This document shows positions 40,157-48,446 of a stretch of DNA of 64,000 bases, in pieces. Origin of the DNA: Olleya aquimaris (GTDB lineage: Bacteria > Bacteroidota > Bacteroidia > Flavobacteriales > Flavobacteriaceae). The stretch is taken from the NCBI RefSeq assembly GCF_003259525.1, contig NZ_QLLO01000002.1, positions 418,012-482,011 on the forward strand, written 5' to 3'. The translations under genes and the position numbers were made by a program. Each line of letters starts with the position of its first letter. The stretch's first letter is position 1. Under the pieces are notes generated by a model. It worked only from the letters and a program-made list of their open reading frames with translations, ran no database searches and was not told the origin of the DNA.

Positions 40157-40855
40157 TTATAAGCAAGCGTCCCAAATAGCATCTTTTGGTAAAGGCGCAG
40201 TAATATTAAGGTCTTCTTTAGAAACGGGATGTGTAAACTGAATGTTTCTAGCGTGCAAACTAATACTAGCATCTTTATTACTTCTATCAAACCCGTATTT
40301 TAAATCACCTTTAATAGGGCAGCCTATGCTTGCCAATTGTGTTCTGATTTGATGATGACGACCAGTCTCTAAATTAATTTCTAATAAGTAATAATTATCC
40401 AGTTTCTTAATTATTTTATAATGAAGAATGGCTTTTTTACTCTCTGCGACCTCTTTTGGGTAGGCAGTAGATTTGTTATTTTTAGGATTCTTTTTTAACC
40501 AATGTATTAAAGTGTCTGCCTCTTTTTTAGGTTTGTTTTTAACCAAAGCCCAATACGTTTTAGAAATGTCTTTAGATACAAATAGTTTATTAAGTCTAGG
40601 AAGCGCTTTACTTGTTTTAGAGAAAATAACCAATCCTGTTGTTGGTCTATCTAATCGGTGTACAGTACCTAAATAGACGTTTCCTGGCTTGTTGTATTTT
40701 TCTGCTATATAATCTTTAACAACATCACTTAAGGGTTTGTCGCCAGTTTTATCTCCTTGGACAATGTCTCCTGCACGTTTATTGACAACAATAATGTGGT
40801 TGTCTTCATAAATAACTTGAAGGTTGTCTTTTGAAGATAAAATTTTGTTAGCCAC
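40157..40855 (-). CDS. RluA-family pseudouridine synthase
   Basis: 232 residues. The catalytic HRLDRPTTGLVIFSKT motif has the essential Asp. Downstream there is RHHQIRTQLASIGCPIKGD (HQIRTQLAS). The family isomerises uridine to pseudouridine in 23S rRNA or tRNA. It lacks an S4 domain, so it resembles RluA/TruC-type proteins, and the target base cannot be told. The start is a GTG at 40855. That codon lies in a repeated phrase (ATTCGTG-TATTCGTG on the coding strand) next to a heptamer array, which could have shifted the 5' end; no ATG is nearby. Confidence 0.92.
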   Translation of the reverse strand: MANKILSSKDNLQVIYEDNHIIVVNKRAGDIVQGDKTGDKPLSDVVKDYIAEKYNKPGNVYLGTVHRLDRPTTGLVIFSKTSKALPRLNKLFVSKDISKTYWALVKNKPKKEADTLIHWLKKNPKNNKSTAYPKEVAESKKAILHYKIIKKLDNYYLLEINLETGRHHQIRTQLASIGCPIKGDLKYGFDRSNKDASISLHARNIQFTHPVSKEDLNITAPLPKDAIWDACL

Positions 40856-40873
40856 GAATACACGAATATTTTT

Positions 40874-40915
40874 GCTTACTGCTTACTGCTTACTGCTTAC
40901 TGCTTACTGCTTACT
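40874..40915. repeat. (GCTTACT)6 tandem heptamer array
   Basis: Six perfect copies of GCTTACT (AGTAAGC on the minus strand), 42 bases, between panB and the pseudouridine synthase gene. It begins five bases beyond the panB stop codon. Such short perfect arrays are prone to slippage. Confidence 0.95.
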
Positions 40916-40920
40916 GAAAA

Positions 40921-41739
40921 CTAATACTGTTCCTTATCACTTGGGAAATCACCACTTTTTACATCTTTACCATATTGGGTAAAGGCTTCGGTCATGTCTT
41001 CATATAAATTCATATAACGACGTAAAAAACGTGGATTAAACTCGTGAGTCATACCCAACATGTCATGAGTTACTAATACTTGTCCATCAACTCCAGCTCC
41101 AGCGCCAATTCCAATAACAGGTATAGAAACACTTTCTGCAACTTCTTGTGCTAATTTTGCAGGAATTTTTTCTAAAACAATTGCAAAACAACCAATACGC
41201 TCAAGCATTAAAGCATCCGACTTTAATTTATCTGCTTCTTCTTCCTCTTTAGCTCTTACTGTGTAAGTCCCGAATTTATATATGGATTGAGGCGTTAGTC
41301 CTAAATGTCCCATAACAGGGATTCCTGCATTTAAAATACGTTTAATGGACTCTTTTATTTCGCTTCCACCTTCCATTTTTACTGCGTGTCCACCAGACTC
41401 TTTCATGATTCTAATGGCACTTCGTAAGGCTTCTTTTGGGTCACTTTGATAGCTTCCAAAAGGAATGTCAACCACAACTAAAGCACGTTCTATTGCTCTA
41501 ATTACAGAAGAGGCATGATAAATCATTTGATCAAGAGTAATAGGTAAAGTGGTCTCATGTCCTGCCATCACATTACTTGCAGAATCACCAACTAAAATTA
41601 CGTCTGTACCAGCTCCGTCAACTATTTTAGCCATAGTGTAATCGTATGCTGTAAGCATGGAGATTTTTTCTCCATTCTTTTTCATATCGACTAACGATTT
41701 TACTGTGACTCTTTTGTATTCTTTTTTTGCTACAGACAT
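40921..41739 (-). CDS. panB: Ketopantoate hydroxymethyltransferase
   Basis: 272 residues, a TIM-barrel enzyme. Seen: [34 protein letters not shown] with the metal-binding Asp, [19 protein letters not shown] and [15 protein letters not shown]. It adds a methylene group from 5,10-methylene-THF to 2-oxoisovalerate, the first step of pantothenate and CoA synthesis. No panC or panD is adjacent. A heptamer array starts just past its stop codon. Confidence 0.96.
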   Translation of the reverse strand: MSVAKKEYKRVTVKSLVDMKKNGEKISMLTAYDYTMAKIVDGAGTDVILVGDSASNVMAGHETTLPITLDQMIYHASSVIRAIERALVVVDIPFGSYQSDPKEALRSAIRIMKESGGHAVKMEGGSEIKESIKRILNAGIPVMGHLGLTPQSIYKFGTYTVRAKEEEEADKLKSDALMLERIGCFAIVLEKIPAKLAQEVAESVSIPVIGIGAGAGVDGQVLVTHDMLGMTHEFNPRFLRRYMNLYEDMTEAFTQYGKDVKSGDFPSDKEQY

Positions 41740-41852
41740 ATTTTATTAGTTTAAATAGATTGTAAATGTACTAAAATTAAGGTTTATACTTAAATTTTTC
41801 TTTCTTGCTGAAACACTTATATTTACACATTATTAAGTATTAAAATTATATT

Positions 41853-42305
41853 ATGAAATCTATTATAACCTTTGTGTTGCTATTTGTTTCGATAGTAAGT
41901 TTTTCTCAAAACGAAGAACAAGAACAAGTGATTGAATCAGTAAATATATTCTTTGCTGGATTTCATACTCAAGATAGTACTTTAATAAAAAGTGTTGTGT
42001 ACAAAGATGTAGTGATGCAATCCGTAGGCGTAAATAAAGAGGGTGAAACTCAATTATATTCTAGTAATTTTTCAGATTTTTTAAAACAAATAGTGTCCAT
42101 ACCAGAAGACAATACTTTTCTTGAAAATTTATTAAGCTACAGTGTACAAATAGATGGTAATATGGCAAATGTTTGGACACCTTACGAGTTTTGGTATAAT
42201 GACCAAAAAAGTCATTGTGGTGTCAATTCGTTTCAACTAATAAAAGAGAACGACACTTGGAAAATTATCTATTTAGTAGACACTAGACGAAAGTGTGAAG
42301 AATAG
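41853..42305 (+). CDS. Secreted NTF2-like (SnoaL/lumazine-binding fold) protein
   Basis: 150 residues. A signal peptide (about 1-18, ending SFSQ) precedes one NTF2-like cone fold: an N-terminal helix EEQEQVIESVNIFFAGFHTQD, a VVYKDVVMQSVG strand, NMANVWTPYEFWYND and a final SFQLIKENDTWKIIYLVDTR. Proteins of this group bind small ligands or act as simple enzymes, and no catalytic residues can be named. Periplasmic. Convergent with sdaA. Confidence 0.75.
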   Translation: MKSIITFVLLFVSIVSFSQNEEQEQVIESVNIFFAGFHTQDSTLIKSVVYKDVVMQSVGVNKEGETQLYSSNFSDFLKQIVSIPEDNTFLENLLSYSVQIDGNMANVWTPYEFWYNDQKSHCGVNSFQLIKENDTWKIIYLVDTRRKCEE

Positions 42306-42350
42306 ATTAAAGTGTAAAGTAATAAGTATTAAGTAAGGAATATTTTGGTA

Positions 42351-42367
42351 GCTGAGCGTAGTCGAAG
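42351..42367 (+). repeat. Copy of dispersed GAGCGTAGTCGA repeat at sdaA stop
   Basis: GCTGAGCGTAGTCGAAG ends next to the sdaA stop codon (42368-42370). It differs from the dnaK-side copy (46484-46500) at one of 17 bases. Confidence 0.6.
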
Positions 42368-43789
42368 CTAACAATCTGACAAATTAACACGAACAGCCAA
42401 ACCACCTTTAGAGGTTTCTTTGTATTTGGTATTCATGTCTTTTGCAGTTTCCCACATGGTGTCAATAACTTTATCTAAAGGGACTTTAACATTTTTAGGA
42501 TCGGTTTCTAATGCTAATTCGGCAGCATTAATCGCTTTTATGGCTCCCATAGAGTTACGTTCTATACAAGGGATTTGTACTAATCCACCAATTGGATCAC
42601 AGGTTAATCCTAAGTGATGCTCCATAGCTATTTCTGCTGCAATCATCACTTGTTCTGGTGTACCACCTAATAATTCGCATAAAGCTGCTGCAGCCATAGC
42701 GGAAGAGACTCCAATTTCGGCTTGACAGCCACCCATTGCAGCACTAATGGTTGCTCCTTTCTTAAAAAGACTACCAATCTCTGAGGCAACTAATAAAAAT
42801 TGTTTGATATGTTTAAAATCTGCGTCATGATTTTCAATGACCAAATAATACATCAAAACCGAAGGTATGACACCAGCACTTCCATTGGTTGGAGCGGTAA
42901 CCACACGACCAAGTGAGGCATTCACTTCGTTTACACTTAGTGCAAAACAACTCACCCATTTTAGGATTTGTCTAAATTTGACTTCGCTTTGTCTGATGCT
43001 TTCTAACCAATCTTGAGGTGTAATGTATGGCATTTCTACATTTAACCCTTTATGCATATCAAATGCACGACGACGTACGTTTAATCCTCCAGGTAAGTTT
43101 CCTTCGGTATGACAACCTGTAAACATACAGTCTAACATGGTTTGCCATATTCTGTTTAGCTGAAAATCTATGTCTTCATCTGTTCTTAAAGCACGTTCGT
43201 TTTCTAAAACAATGTCTGATATAGATTTGTTTTCAGATTGGCAAAATGCCAATAGTTCTGCTGCTTTATCAATTGGAAACGGAAATTCTTTTTTTAACGC
43301 TTTATTTTCGGCATCAACAGTACGTTCTTCTTTAACTACAAACCCACCACCAATAGAGTAGAAAGTGGATGTATGCAGCTCTGTTTCAGCGAAAGCGGTA
43401 AACTTAATACCATTAGCATGAAACGGTAAAAACGCTCTATTAAAAGTAATATCCTGTTTAGGTTGAAACTGAATAATACGTTCGTTATTTAGTACTAATT
43501 TTTCAGTATTATTTACCGAAGCTATAATAATATCTATAGTGTCTGTTGGGATAATTTCAGGATCTGCACCACTTAAACCTAACATCACAGCTAAGTCCGT
43601 AGCGTGTCCTTTTCCTGTTAAAGACAAGGACCCATAAAGGTCAACTTTAACACTTTGAATTTTATCAAACACATTGGCTTCTTTAAGCTCATATATCCAA
43701 CGCTCTGCAGCGCGCCAAGGACCTAAAGTATGAGAGCTGGAAGGACCAACACCAATTTTAAGCATATCAAATACTGAAATACATTCCAT
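42368..43789 (-). CDS. sdaA: L-serine ammonia-lyase, single chain
   Basis: 473 residues, the iron-sulfur type enzyme converting L-serine to pyruvate and ammonia. The N-terminal beta part (about 1-160) starts [20 protein letters not shown] and the alpha part follows. Three likely [4Fe-4S] ligands are visible: Cys in [11 protein letters not shown], and two in [20 protein letters not shown] (LTCDP and IPCIE). The family signature [14 protein letters not shown] is present. Cytoplasmic. The gene carries a GCGAAAGCG-family element near 43384. Confidence 0.95.
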   Translation of the reverse strand: MECISVFDMLKIGVGPSSSHTLGPWRAAERWIYELKEANVFDKIQSVKVDLYGSLSLTGKGHATDLAVMLGLSGADPEIIPTDTIDIIIASVNNTEKLVLNNERIIQFQPKQDITFNRAFLPFHANGIKFTAFAETELHTSTFYSIGGGFVVKEERTVDAENKALKKEFPFPIDKAAELLAFCQSENKSISDIVLENERALRTDEDIDFQLNRIWQTMLDCMFTGCHTEGNLPGGLNVRRRAFDMHKGLNVEMPYITPQDWLESIRQSEVKFRQILKWVSCFALSVNEVNASLGRVVTAPTNGSAGVIPSVLMYYLVIENHDADFKHIKQFLLVASEIGSLFKKGATISAAMGGCQAEIGVSSAMAAAALCELLGGTPEQVMIAAEIAMEHHLGLTCDPIGGLVQIPCIERNSMGAIKAINAAELALETDPKNVKVPLDKVIDTMWETAKDMNTKYKETSKGGLAVRVNLSDC

Positions 43790-43880
43790 GTAAACGAAAA
43801 CGTTTAAGTTATCTCAGCAAATATACATTTGTTATTTGTGTTTAAAATAGAAAATTTAAGTTTTTGAAATGTAAATTTTA

Positions 43881-44378
43881 TTAACGTTTTTCAAAAGTAG
43901 TTATGTTTAATTGTTGCATCACATTGTTGATGTCTGAGTAATCAATTCTACCAACATTGTCTGCAGGAACTACTACAACTCTAAACACTTGATTTTGGGT
44001 CCATTCAGAGCCTAAAGTATCTAGATCTGTAGTGCCATCTAAAAAGAATCTGACATCATCTTGAGTAAAATCAAAATTGTAAGTTAACACGGTATTGTCA
44101 TCAAAAAACACATTTTGAGGAAGTAATCTCCAGATGTCTTGACCATTATCTGTTTCCCATAATATGTAAACTAAAGTAACATCTGAAGGGTAGATATAAA
44201 ACCCATAAGGTTCTATAAACTGGTAATTGTTATTTGCATTAAAATCTATTTCAATTTCAAATGCACTAGACACAATTAATCCACCATCAACACCATCATA
44301 ACCAGGAGGACCTTCTGGACCTGTACAAGATGTTAATAAAAGAACTACTACTGACACTACTGATAATATACGTTTCAT
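43881..44378 (-). CDS. Hypothetical lipoprotein with short collagen-like stretch
   Basis: 165 residues. Lipobox LLTSC gives lipid-modified Cys18. It is followed by GPEGPPGYDGVDGG, a few Gly-X-Y units often found after the lipid anchor in Bacteroidota lipoproteins. The rest is beta-rich and acidic (DLDTLGSEWTQNQVFRVVVV) without a recognised domain. It is likely at the periplasmic or outer face of the envelope. An upstream extension of 41 codons is open but has no signal peptide in frame at its start and overlaps the -7 box, so the ATG at 44378 is chosen. Confidence 0.8.
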   Translation of the reverse strand: MKRILSVVSVVVLLLTSCTGPEGPPGYDGVDGGLIVSSAFEIEIDFNANNNYQFIEPYGFYIYPSDVTLVYILWETDNGQDIWRLLPQNVFFDDNTVLTYNFDFTQDDVRFFLDGTTDLDTLGSEWTQNQVFRVVVVPADNVGRIDYSDINNVMQQLNITTFEKR

Positions 44379-44414
44379 GTTATAAAATTTAGATTGTTTC
44401 TTTTCTATCTGTAT

Positions 44415-44422
44415 CAAAACTA
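44415..44422 (-). promoter_or_regulatory. -7 box of the lipoprotein gene
   Basis: Minus-strand TAGTTTTG fits TAnnTTTG and lies 37 bases before the ATG. Confidence 0.4.
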
Positions 44423-44466
44423 ATACCAAAGTAGGCTTTGTGAAGTTTAATTTTTTTAGAAGGATA

Positions 44467-44490
44467 GCTGACATCGTGTCAGCATTTTTT
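44467..44490 (+). promoter_or_regulatory. Hairpin or operator dyad in the dnaK upstream region
   Basis: GCTGACA-TCG-TGTCAGC followed by ATTTTTT. It looks like a terminator on the plus strand, but no plus-strand gene ends upstream. It lies 68 bases before the dnaK start, so it may be an operator or an attenuator. The region has no CIRCE element (TTAGCACTC-N9-GAGTGCTAA). Confidence 0.4.
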
Positions 44491-44558
44491 GGTTGGCACA
44501 AAGATTGACTATTTGTAAGCGTAATAATAACAACACAAAATAAAAATTATATAAAATT

Positions 44559-46478
44559 ATGAGTAAGATTATTGGAATCGATTTAGGGACAACAAACTCT
44601 TGCGTATCTGTAATGGAAGGTAATGAGCCAGTTGTAATCCCAAACGCAGAAGGTAAACGTACAACACCTTCAGTTATCGCTTTTGTAGAAGGAGGCGAGA
44701 TTAAAGTTGGTGACCCAGCAAAAAGACAAGCAGTAACAAACCCAACAAAAACAGTTTATTCTATCAAACGTTTTATGGGTAATAAATATTCTGAATCTAA
44801 AAAAGAAGCAGAACGTGTACCATATAAAGTGGTTAAAGGTGATAATGACACACCACGTGTAGACATTGATGGTCGTTTATATACACCACAAGAATTATCT
44901 GCAATGGTACTTCAAAAAATGAAGAAAACTGCAGAAGACTATTTAGGTCAAGATGTAAGTGAAGCAGTAATTACTGTACCAGCTTATTTTAATGACTCAC
45001 AACGTCAAGCCACTAAAGAAGCAGGAGAAATTGCAGGTTTAAAAGTACGTCGTATTATTAATGAGCCTACAGCAGCAGCTTTAGCTTATGGATTAGACAA
45101 AAAAGGAAAAGACCAAAAAATAGTAGTATTTGACTTTGGTGGAGGAACACATGATGTATCTATACTAGAATTAGGAGATGGTGTCTTTGAAGTATTATCT
45201 ACAGATGGAGACACACACTTAGGTGGTGACGATGTCGATCAAAAAATTATAGATTGGTTAGCAGACGAGTTTAAAAACGAAGAAGGTATGGATTTAAGAG
45301 AAGATCCTATGTCTTTACAACGTATTAAAGAAGCTGCAGAAAAAGCAAAGATTGAATTATCATCGTCTGAGCAAACAGAAATCAATTTACCATATATTAC
45401 TGCAACTGCAAGTGGACCAAAACACTTAGTACGTACATTAACACGTTCTAAATTTGAGCAGTTAATTGACGACTTAGTAAAACGTACTATTGAGCCTTGT
45501 CAAACAGCATTAAAAGCTGCAGGTTTAACAAAATCTGATATTGACGAAGTAATCTTAGTAGGTGGATCTACGCGTATTCCTGCAGTACAAAAAGCAGTAG
45601 AAGCATTTTTTGGAAAAGCACCTTCTAAAGGCGTAAACCCAGATGAGGTAGTATCTTTAGGAGCAGGAATCCAAGGTGGTGTATTAACAGGAGACGTTAA
45701 AGATGTATTATTACTAGATGTTACACCTTTATCTCTTGGTATCGAGACTATGGGTAATGTATTTACAAAGTTAATTGAAGCAAATACAACTATCCCAACT
45801 AAAAAGTCACAGGTATTCTCTACCGCAGCAGATAATCAGCCTTCAGTAGAAATTCACGTATTACAAGGAGAACGTGCTATGGCTGCAGATAATAAAACTA
45901 TTGGACGTTTTCATTTAGACGGAATTCCACCAGCACAAAGAGGTGTCCCACAAATTGAGGTAACTTTTGATATTGATGCAAACGGAATCATTAAAGTATC
46001 TGCAACAGATAAAGCTACAGGAAAATCTCAAGATATTCGTATTGAAGCATCTTCTGGTTTAACTGAAGAAGAAATTCAAAAAATGAAAGCTGACGCAGAA
46101 GCAAATGCAGAAGCAGATGCTAAAGCAGCAGAAACTGCTAAAAAATTAAATGAAGCGGATTCTATGATTTTCCAAACAGAAAATCAATTAAAAGAGTTTG
46201 GAGATAAATTATCAGACGATAAGAAAAAACCAATCGAAGAGGCTTTAGAAGAATTAAAGAAAGCTTATGAGACTAAAGACTTAGCAGTTATAGAGCCAGC
46301 GTTAGAGAAAATTAACGACGCTTGGAAAGTAGCTAGCGAAGAAATGTACAAAGCACAGCAAGAAGCACAAGGTGGACCAGCTAATGAAGGTGGACCAACA
46401 GATGCAGGAGCAGGAGCAAAAGGACAAGCTGCAGAAAGTAGTGACGTTGAAGACGTAGACTTCGAAGAAGTCAAGTAG
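44559..46478 (+). CDS. dnaK: Chaperone DnaK (Hsp70)
   Basis: 639 residues. ATPase domain signature [14 protein letters not shown] at the start, [14 protein letters not shown], and [15 protein letters not shown]. The substrate-binding domain (about 390-540) and helical lid follow, ending in the EDVDFEEVK tail that bacterial DnaK ends with. It folds and protects proteins together with DnaJ and GrpE, neither of which is encoded nearby. No CIRCE operator was found upstream. The last 24 bases of the gene are copied again 47 bases downstream. Confidence 0.98.
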   Translation: MSKIIGIDLGTTNSCVSVMEGNEPVVIPNAEGKRTTPSVIAFVEGGEIKVGDPAKRQAVTNPTKTVYSIKRFMGNKYSESKKEAERVPYKVVKGDNDTPRVDIDGRLYTPQELSAMVLQKMKKTAEDYLGQDVSEAVITVPAYFNDSQRQATKEAGEIAGLKVRRIINEPTAAALAYGLDKKGKDQKIVVFDFGGGTHDVSILELGDGVFEVLSTDGDTHLGGDDVDQKIIDWLADEFKNEEGMDLREDPMSLQRIKEAAEKAKIELSSSEQTEINLPYITATASGPKHLVRTLTRSKFEQLIDDLVKRTIEPCQTALKAAGLTKSDIDEVILVGGSTRIPAVQKAVEAFFGKAPSKGVNPDEVVSLGAGIQGGVLTGDVKDVLLLDVTPLSLGIETMGNVFTKLIEANTTIPTKKSQVFSTAADNQPSVEIHVLQGERAMAADNKTIGRFHLDGIPPAQRGVPQIEVTFDIDANGIIKVSATDKATGKSQDIRIEASSGLTEEEIQKMKADAEANAEADAKAAETAKKLNEADSMIFQTENQLKEFGDKLSDDKKKPIEEALEELKKAYETKDLAVIEPALEKINDAWKVASEEMYKAQQEAQGGPANEGGPTDAGAGAKGQAAESSDVEDVDFEEVK

Positions 46479-46549
46479 CTTGTGCTGAGCGAAGTCGAAG
46501 TATAGACTTCGAAGAAGTCAAGTAGCCTGTGCAGAGCATAGTCTAAGGT
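46456..46549 (+). repeat. 47-bp tandem duplication of the dnaK 3' end
   Basis: Unit 1 is 46456-46502 and unit 2 46503-46549. The first 24 bases, which encode DFEEVK, the stop codon and one more base, are identical; the remaining 23 differ at 7. The second unit is out of frame with dnaK. Both units also carry a copy of the dispersed GAGCGnAGTC repeat. Confidence 0.75.
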
Positions 46550-46574
46550 TCTTTTAAGATTGAACACAAACAAT

Positions 46575-46608
46575 AAAAAACGCAATCATTATTTTGATTG
46601 CGTTTTTT
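46575..46608. terminator. Bidirectional terminator between dnaK and blh
   Basis: A run plus ACGCAATCA pairs with TGATTGCGT plus T run. The blh stop codon (46589-46591) lies inside the hairpin. Confidence 0.85.
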
Positions 46609-47506
46609 GGTTTTTAAACATCTTGTTAATTACCAAAGCATGTGGGAATGTAATAGCTGCAATAAACGAAAAGAGGATAGCGTAAATCAATTTTTCTTCT
46701 TTAAAAATTGAAATGACTATTACTATACCTATTAAGGAGATTATCCAATAGGGAAATGCTCTTTTAAAATAAGAAATAACAGAAGTTTTATTATAATTCC
46801 CATAAATAAAATTAATTTGTTCGTATAGTGAAGGAATGCTATGCCAAAGAATAAAATAAATAGTAAATCCCCAGATTAATGTAGAAGCTTTAAACACTAT
46901 TGCGAAGACTATTAAATAAAATAATTCTTTAAAAAACACGCTTTTAAAATTAATTATTAAGTTTCTCAATTTTATAGCAAATACTATCAATAATAATGTA
47001 GAAGCAATAAGACCATAGATAATAATTTCTTCTGCGAACGAGTAACTAGTAATTGAATATATAACCTCTATAACTTTTTGAGCATTATAAAAAAATAAAA
47101 GAAACAATATAAACAACCCATAAAACAGATAAAAAAACTTGATAATTAATGAGTTGTTAATTGTTATTTTATGCTCCCAATGTTGTTCTCCAAAATGAAA
47201 TGCACTAAAAACTATAAATAATAAAAAAGCTACTGCAGGTAGATAATAAAATAGTATTACTGCAGAAAGCACAGTAATTAAATACAATGCAAACACTTTA
47301 AAAAAAGGCTGTTTAGTTTTTTTATTAGATAGGTTCTCTATTAACAAAATATCATTAGAACCATGTAATATGCCAAAAGAGAAAATTAAAATAAACCCTA
47401 AAACAATCTCATATTCTTTAGGAACTATAGAGGTAATCCATAACCCTAATAAACTCAACACTATAGAAATATTATAAATTTTATCCATGTTATTTATCAT
47501 ATTCAT
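46589..47506 (-). CDS. blh: Brp/Blh-family beta-carotene 15,15'-dioxygenase
   Basis: 305 residues, an integral membrane protein with about eight helices. The likely iron-binding histidines are present: His48 in GILHGSNDI, His104 and His109 in FHFGEQHW, His222 in ILWHSIPSLYEQ, and His289 in TFPHALV. The family cleaves beta-carotene with oxygen into two molecules of retinal, the chromophore of proteorhodopsin. Its divergent partner, 98 bases away, is a proteorhodopsin gene, so this enzyme supplies retinal locally. No beta-carotene synthesis genes (crt) lie in the window. The gene is more AT-rich than most of its neighbours. Two upstream ATGs are close, and the first is chosen. Confidence 0.92.
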   Translation of the reverse strand: MNMINNMDKIYNISIVLSLLGLWITSIVPKEYEIVLGFILIFSFGILHGSNDILLIENLSNKKTKQPFFKVFALYLITVLSAVILFYYLPAVAFLLFIVFSAFHFGEQHWEHKITINNSLIIKFFYLFYGLFILFLLFFYNAQKVIEVIYSITSYSFAEEIIIYGLIASTLLLIVFAIKLRNLIINFKSVFFKELFYLIVFAIVFKASTLIWGFTIYFILWHSIPSLYEQINFIYGNYNKTSVISYFKRAFPYWIISLIGIVIVISIFKEEKLIYAILFSFIAAITFPHALVINKMFKNQKTQSK

Positions 47507-47559
47507 AAAAATAAACCAAATTTTTTGTTAAATGTAAATTCATATTGTTTAACTATTAG

Positions 47560-47581
47560 TAAATTTGTTTAAACAAAATTA
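47560..47581. promoter_or_regulatory. Face-to-face -7 boxes and palindrome between blh and rhodopsin gene
   Basis: TAAATTTG at 47560-47567 (plus strand, rhodopsin) and TAATTTTG reading minus at 47574-47581 (blh). The two TTTG halves together form the 14-bp perfect palindrome TTTGTTTAAACAAA (47564-47577). Spacing to any upstream TTG is shorter than usual (about 12), so the exact start points are uncertain. Confidence 0.5.
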
Positions 47582-47604
47582 ATAAATACTAAACAAAAAT
47601 TGCT

Positions 47605-48342
47605 ATGAAAACTTTTTTATCTTTAGTAGACGTCACGTCTAAATTAGATCCTACCGATTATGTAGGATTTACATTCTTTGTAGGTTGTATGGCTATGATG
47701 GCTGCTTCAGCCTTTTTCTTTTTATCATTAAACCAGTTTGATAAAAAATGGAGAACATCTGTACTGGTATCTGGCTTAATTACATTTATTGCTGCGGTTC
47801 ACTACTTTTACATGAGAGACTATTGGGCAGTAAATATGGAGTCTCCAACCTTTTTCAGGTATGTTGATTGGGTATTAACTGTGCCATTAATGTGTGTTGA
47901 ATTTTATTTAATACTTAAAGTAGCAGGAGCTAAACCTGCTTTAATGTGGAAGCTAATTGCATTTTCTGTAATTATGTTAGTGACCGGGTACTTTGGTGAA
48001 GCAGTGTACAATACTGGAAGCGGACCTGCTGTTTGGGGAGCAATTTCTGGAGCTGCATACTTCTATATAGTCTATGAAATTTGGTTTGGAAGCGCTAAAA
48101 AGTTAGCGGTAAATGCAGGAGGTGATATTTTAAAAGCACATAAAATACTATGTTGGTTTGTATTGGTAGGTTGGGCAATATACCCATTAGGTTACATGAT
48201 GGGAACAGAAGGATGGTACAACTCTATATTACCACAAGGTGGAATAGATGTTGTTTACAACTTAGCAGATGCTATTAACAAAATTGGATTTGGGCTAGTG
48301 ATATACGCGTTAGCTGTGAAAAAGAATGAAGTTCATAATTAG
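47605..48342 (+). CDS. Proteorhodopsin, light-driven proton pump
   Basis: 245 residues, seven helices. Proton-pump residues are intact: counter-ion Asp88 and its partner His66, Thr92 and proton donor Glu99 (the DTE motif in RYVDWVLTVPLMCVEF), and the retinal Schiff-base Lys226 in INKIGFG. The spectral-tuning position (105 in green proteorhodopsin) is Met96, as in other marine flavobacterial rhodopsins that absorb green light. There is no NDQ motif of sodium pumps, so it exports protons. A short N-terminal stretch precedes helix A with no clear signal peptide. Blh lies divergently upstream, and a strong terminator follows. Confidence 0.97.
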   Translation: MKTFLSLVDVTSKLDPTDYVGFTFFVGCMAMMAASAFFFLSLNQFDKKWRTSVLVSGLITFIAAVHYFYMRDYWAVNMESPTFFRYVDWVLTVPLMCVEFYLILKVAGAKPALMWKLIAFSVIMLVTGYFGEAVYNTGSGPAVWGAISGAAYFYIVYEIWFGSAKKLAVNAGGDILKAHKILCWFVLVGWAIYPLGYMMGTEGWYNSILPQGGIDVVYNLADAINKIGFGLVIYALAVKKNEVHN

Positions 48343-48369
48343 TTAGTTAGTAAATAAATTCATTCTTTT

Positions 48370-48400
48370 AAGCGTAGTCAGAAATGACTACGCTTTTTTT
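48370..48400 (+). terminator. Terminator after the proteorhodopsin gene
   Basis: AAGCGTAGTCA pairs perfectly with TGACTACGCTT across a GAAA tetraloop, then a T run. The stem contains GCGTAGTC, the core of the dispersed repeat listed elsewhere. Confidence 0.92.
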
Positions 48401-48446
48401 TACGTCAATATATAATCAATTACATTTACAGTCTAATTTTATTTAC

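Noticed and set aside
40874..40915. CRISPR-like array
   Set aside because: The unit is only 7 bases and tandem, without spacers. No cas gene was seen in the window.
44423..44558. CIRCE heat-shock operator upstream of dnaK
   Set aside because: No TTAGCACTC-N9-GAGTGCTAA or close relative was found.
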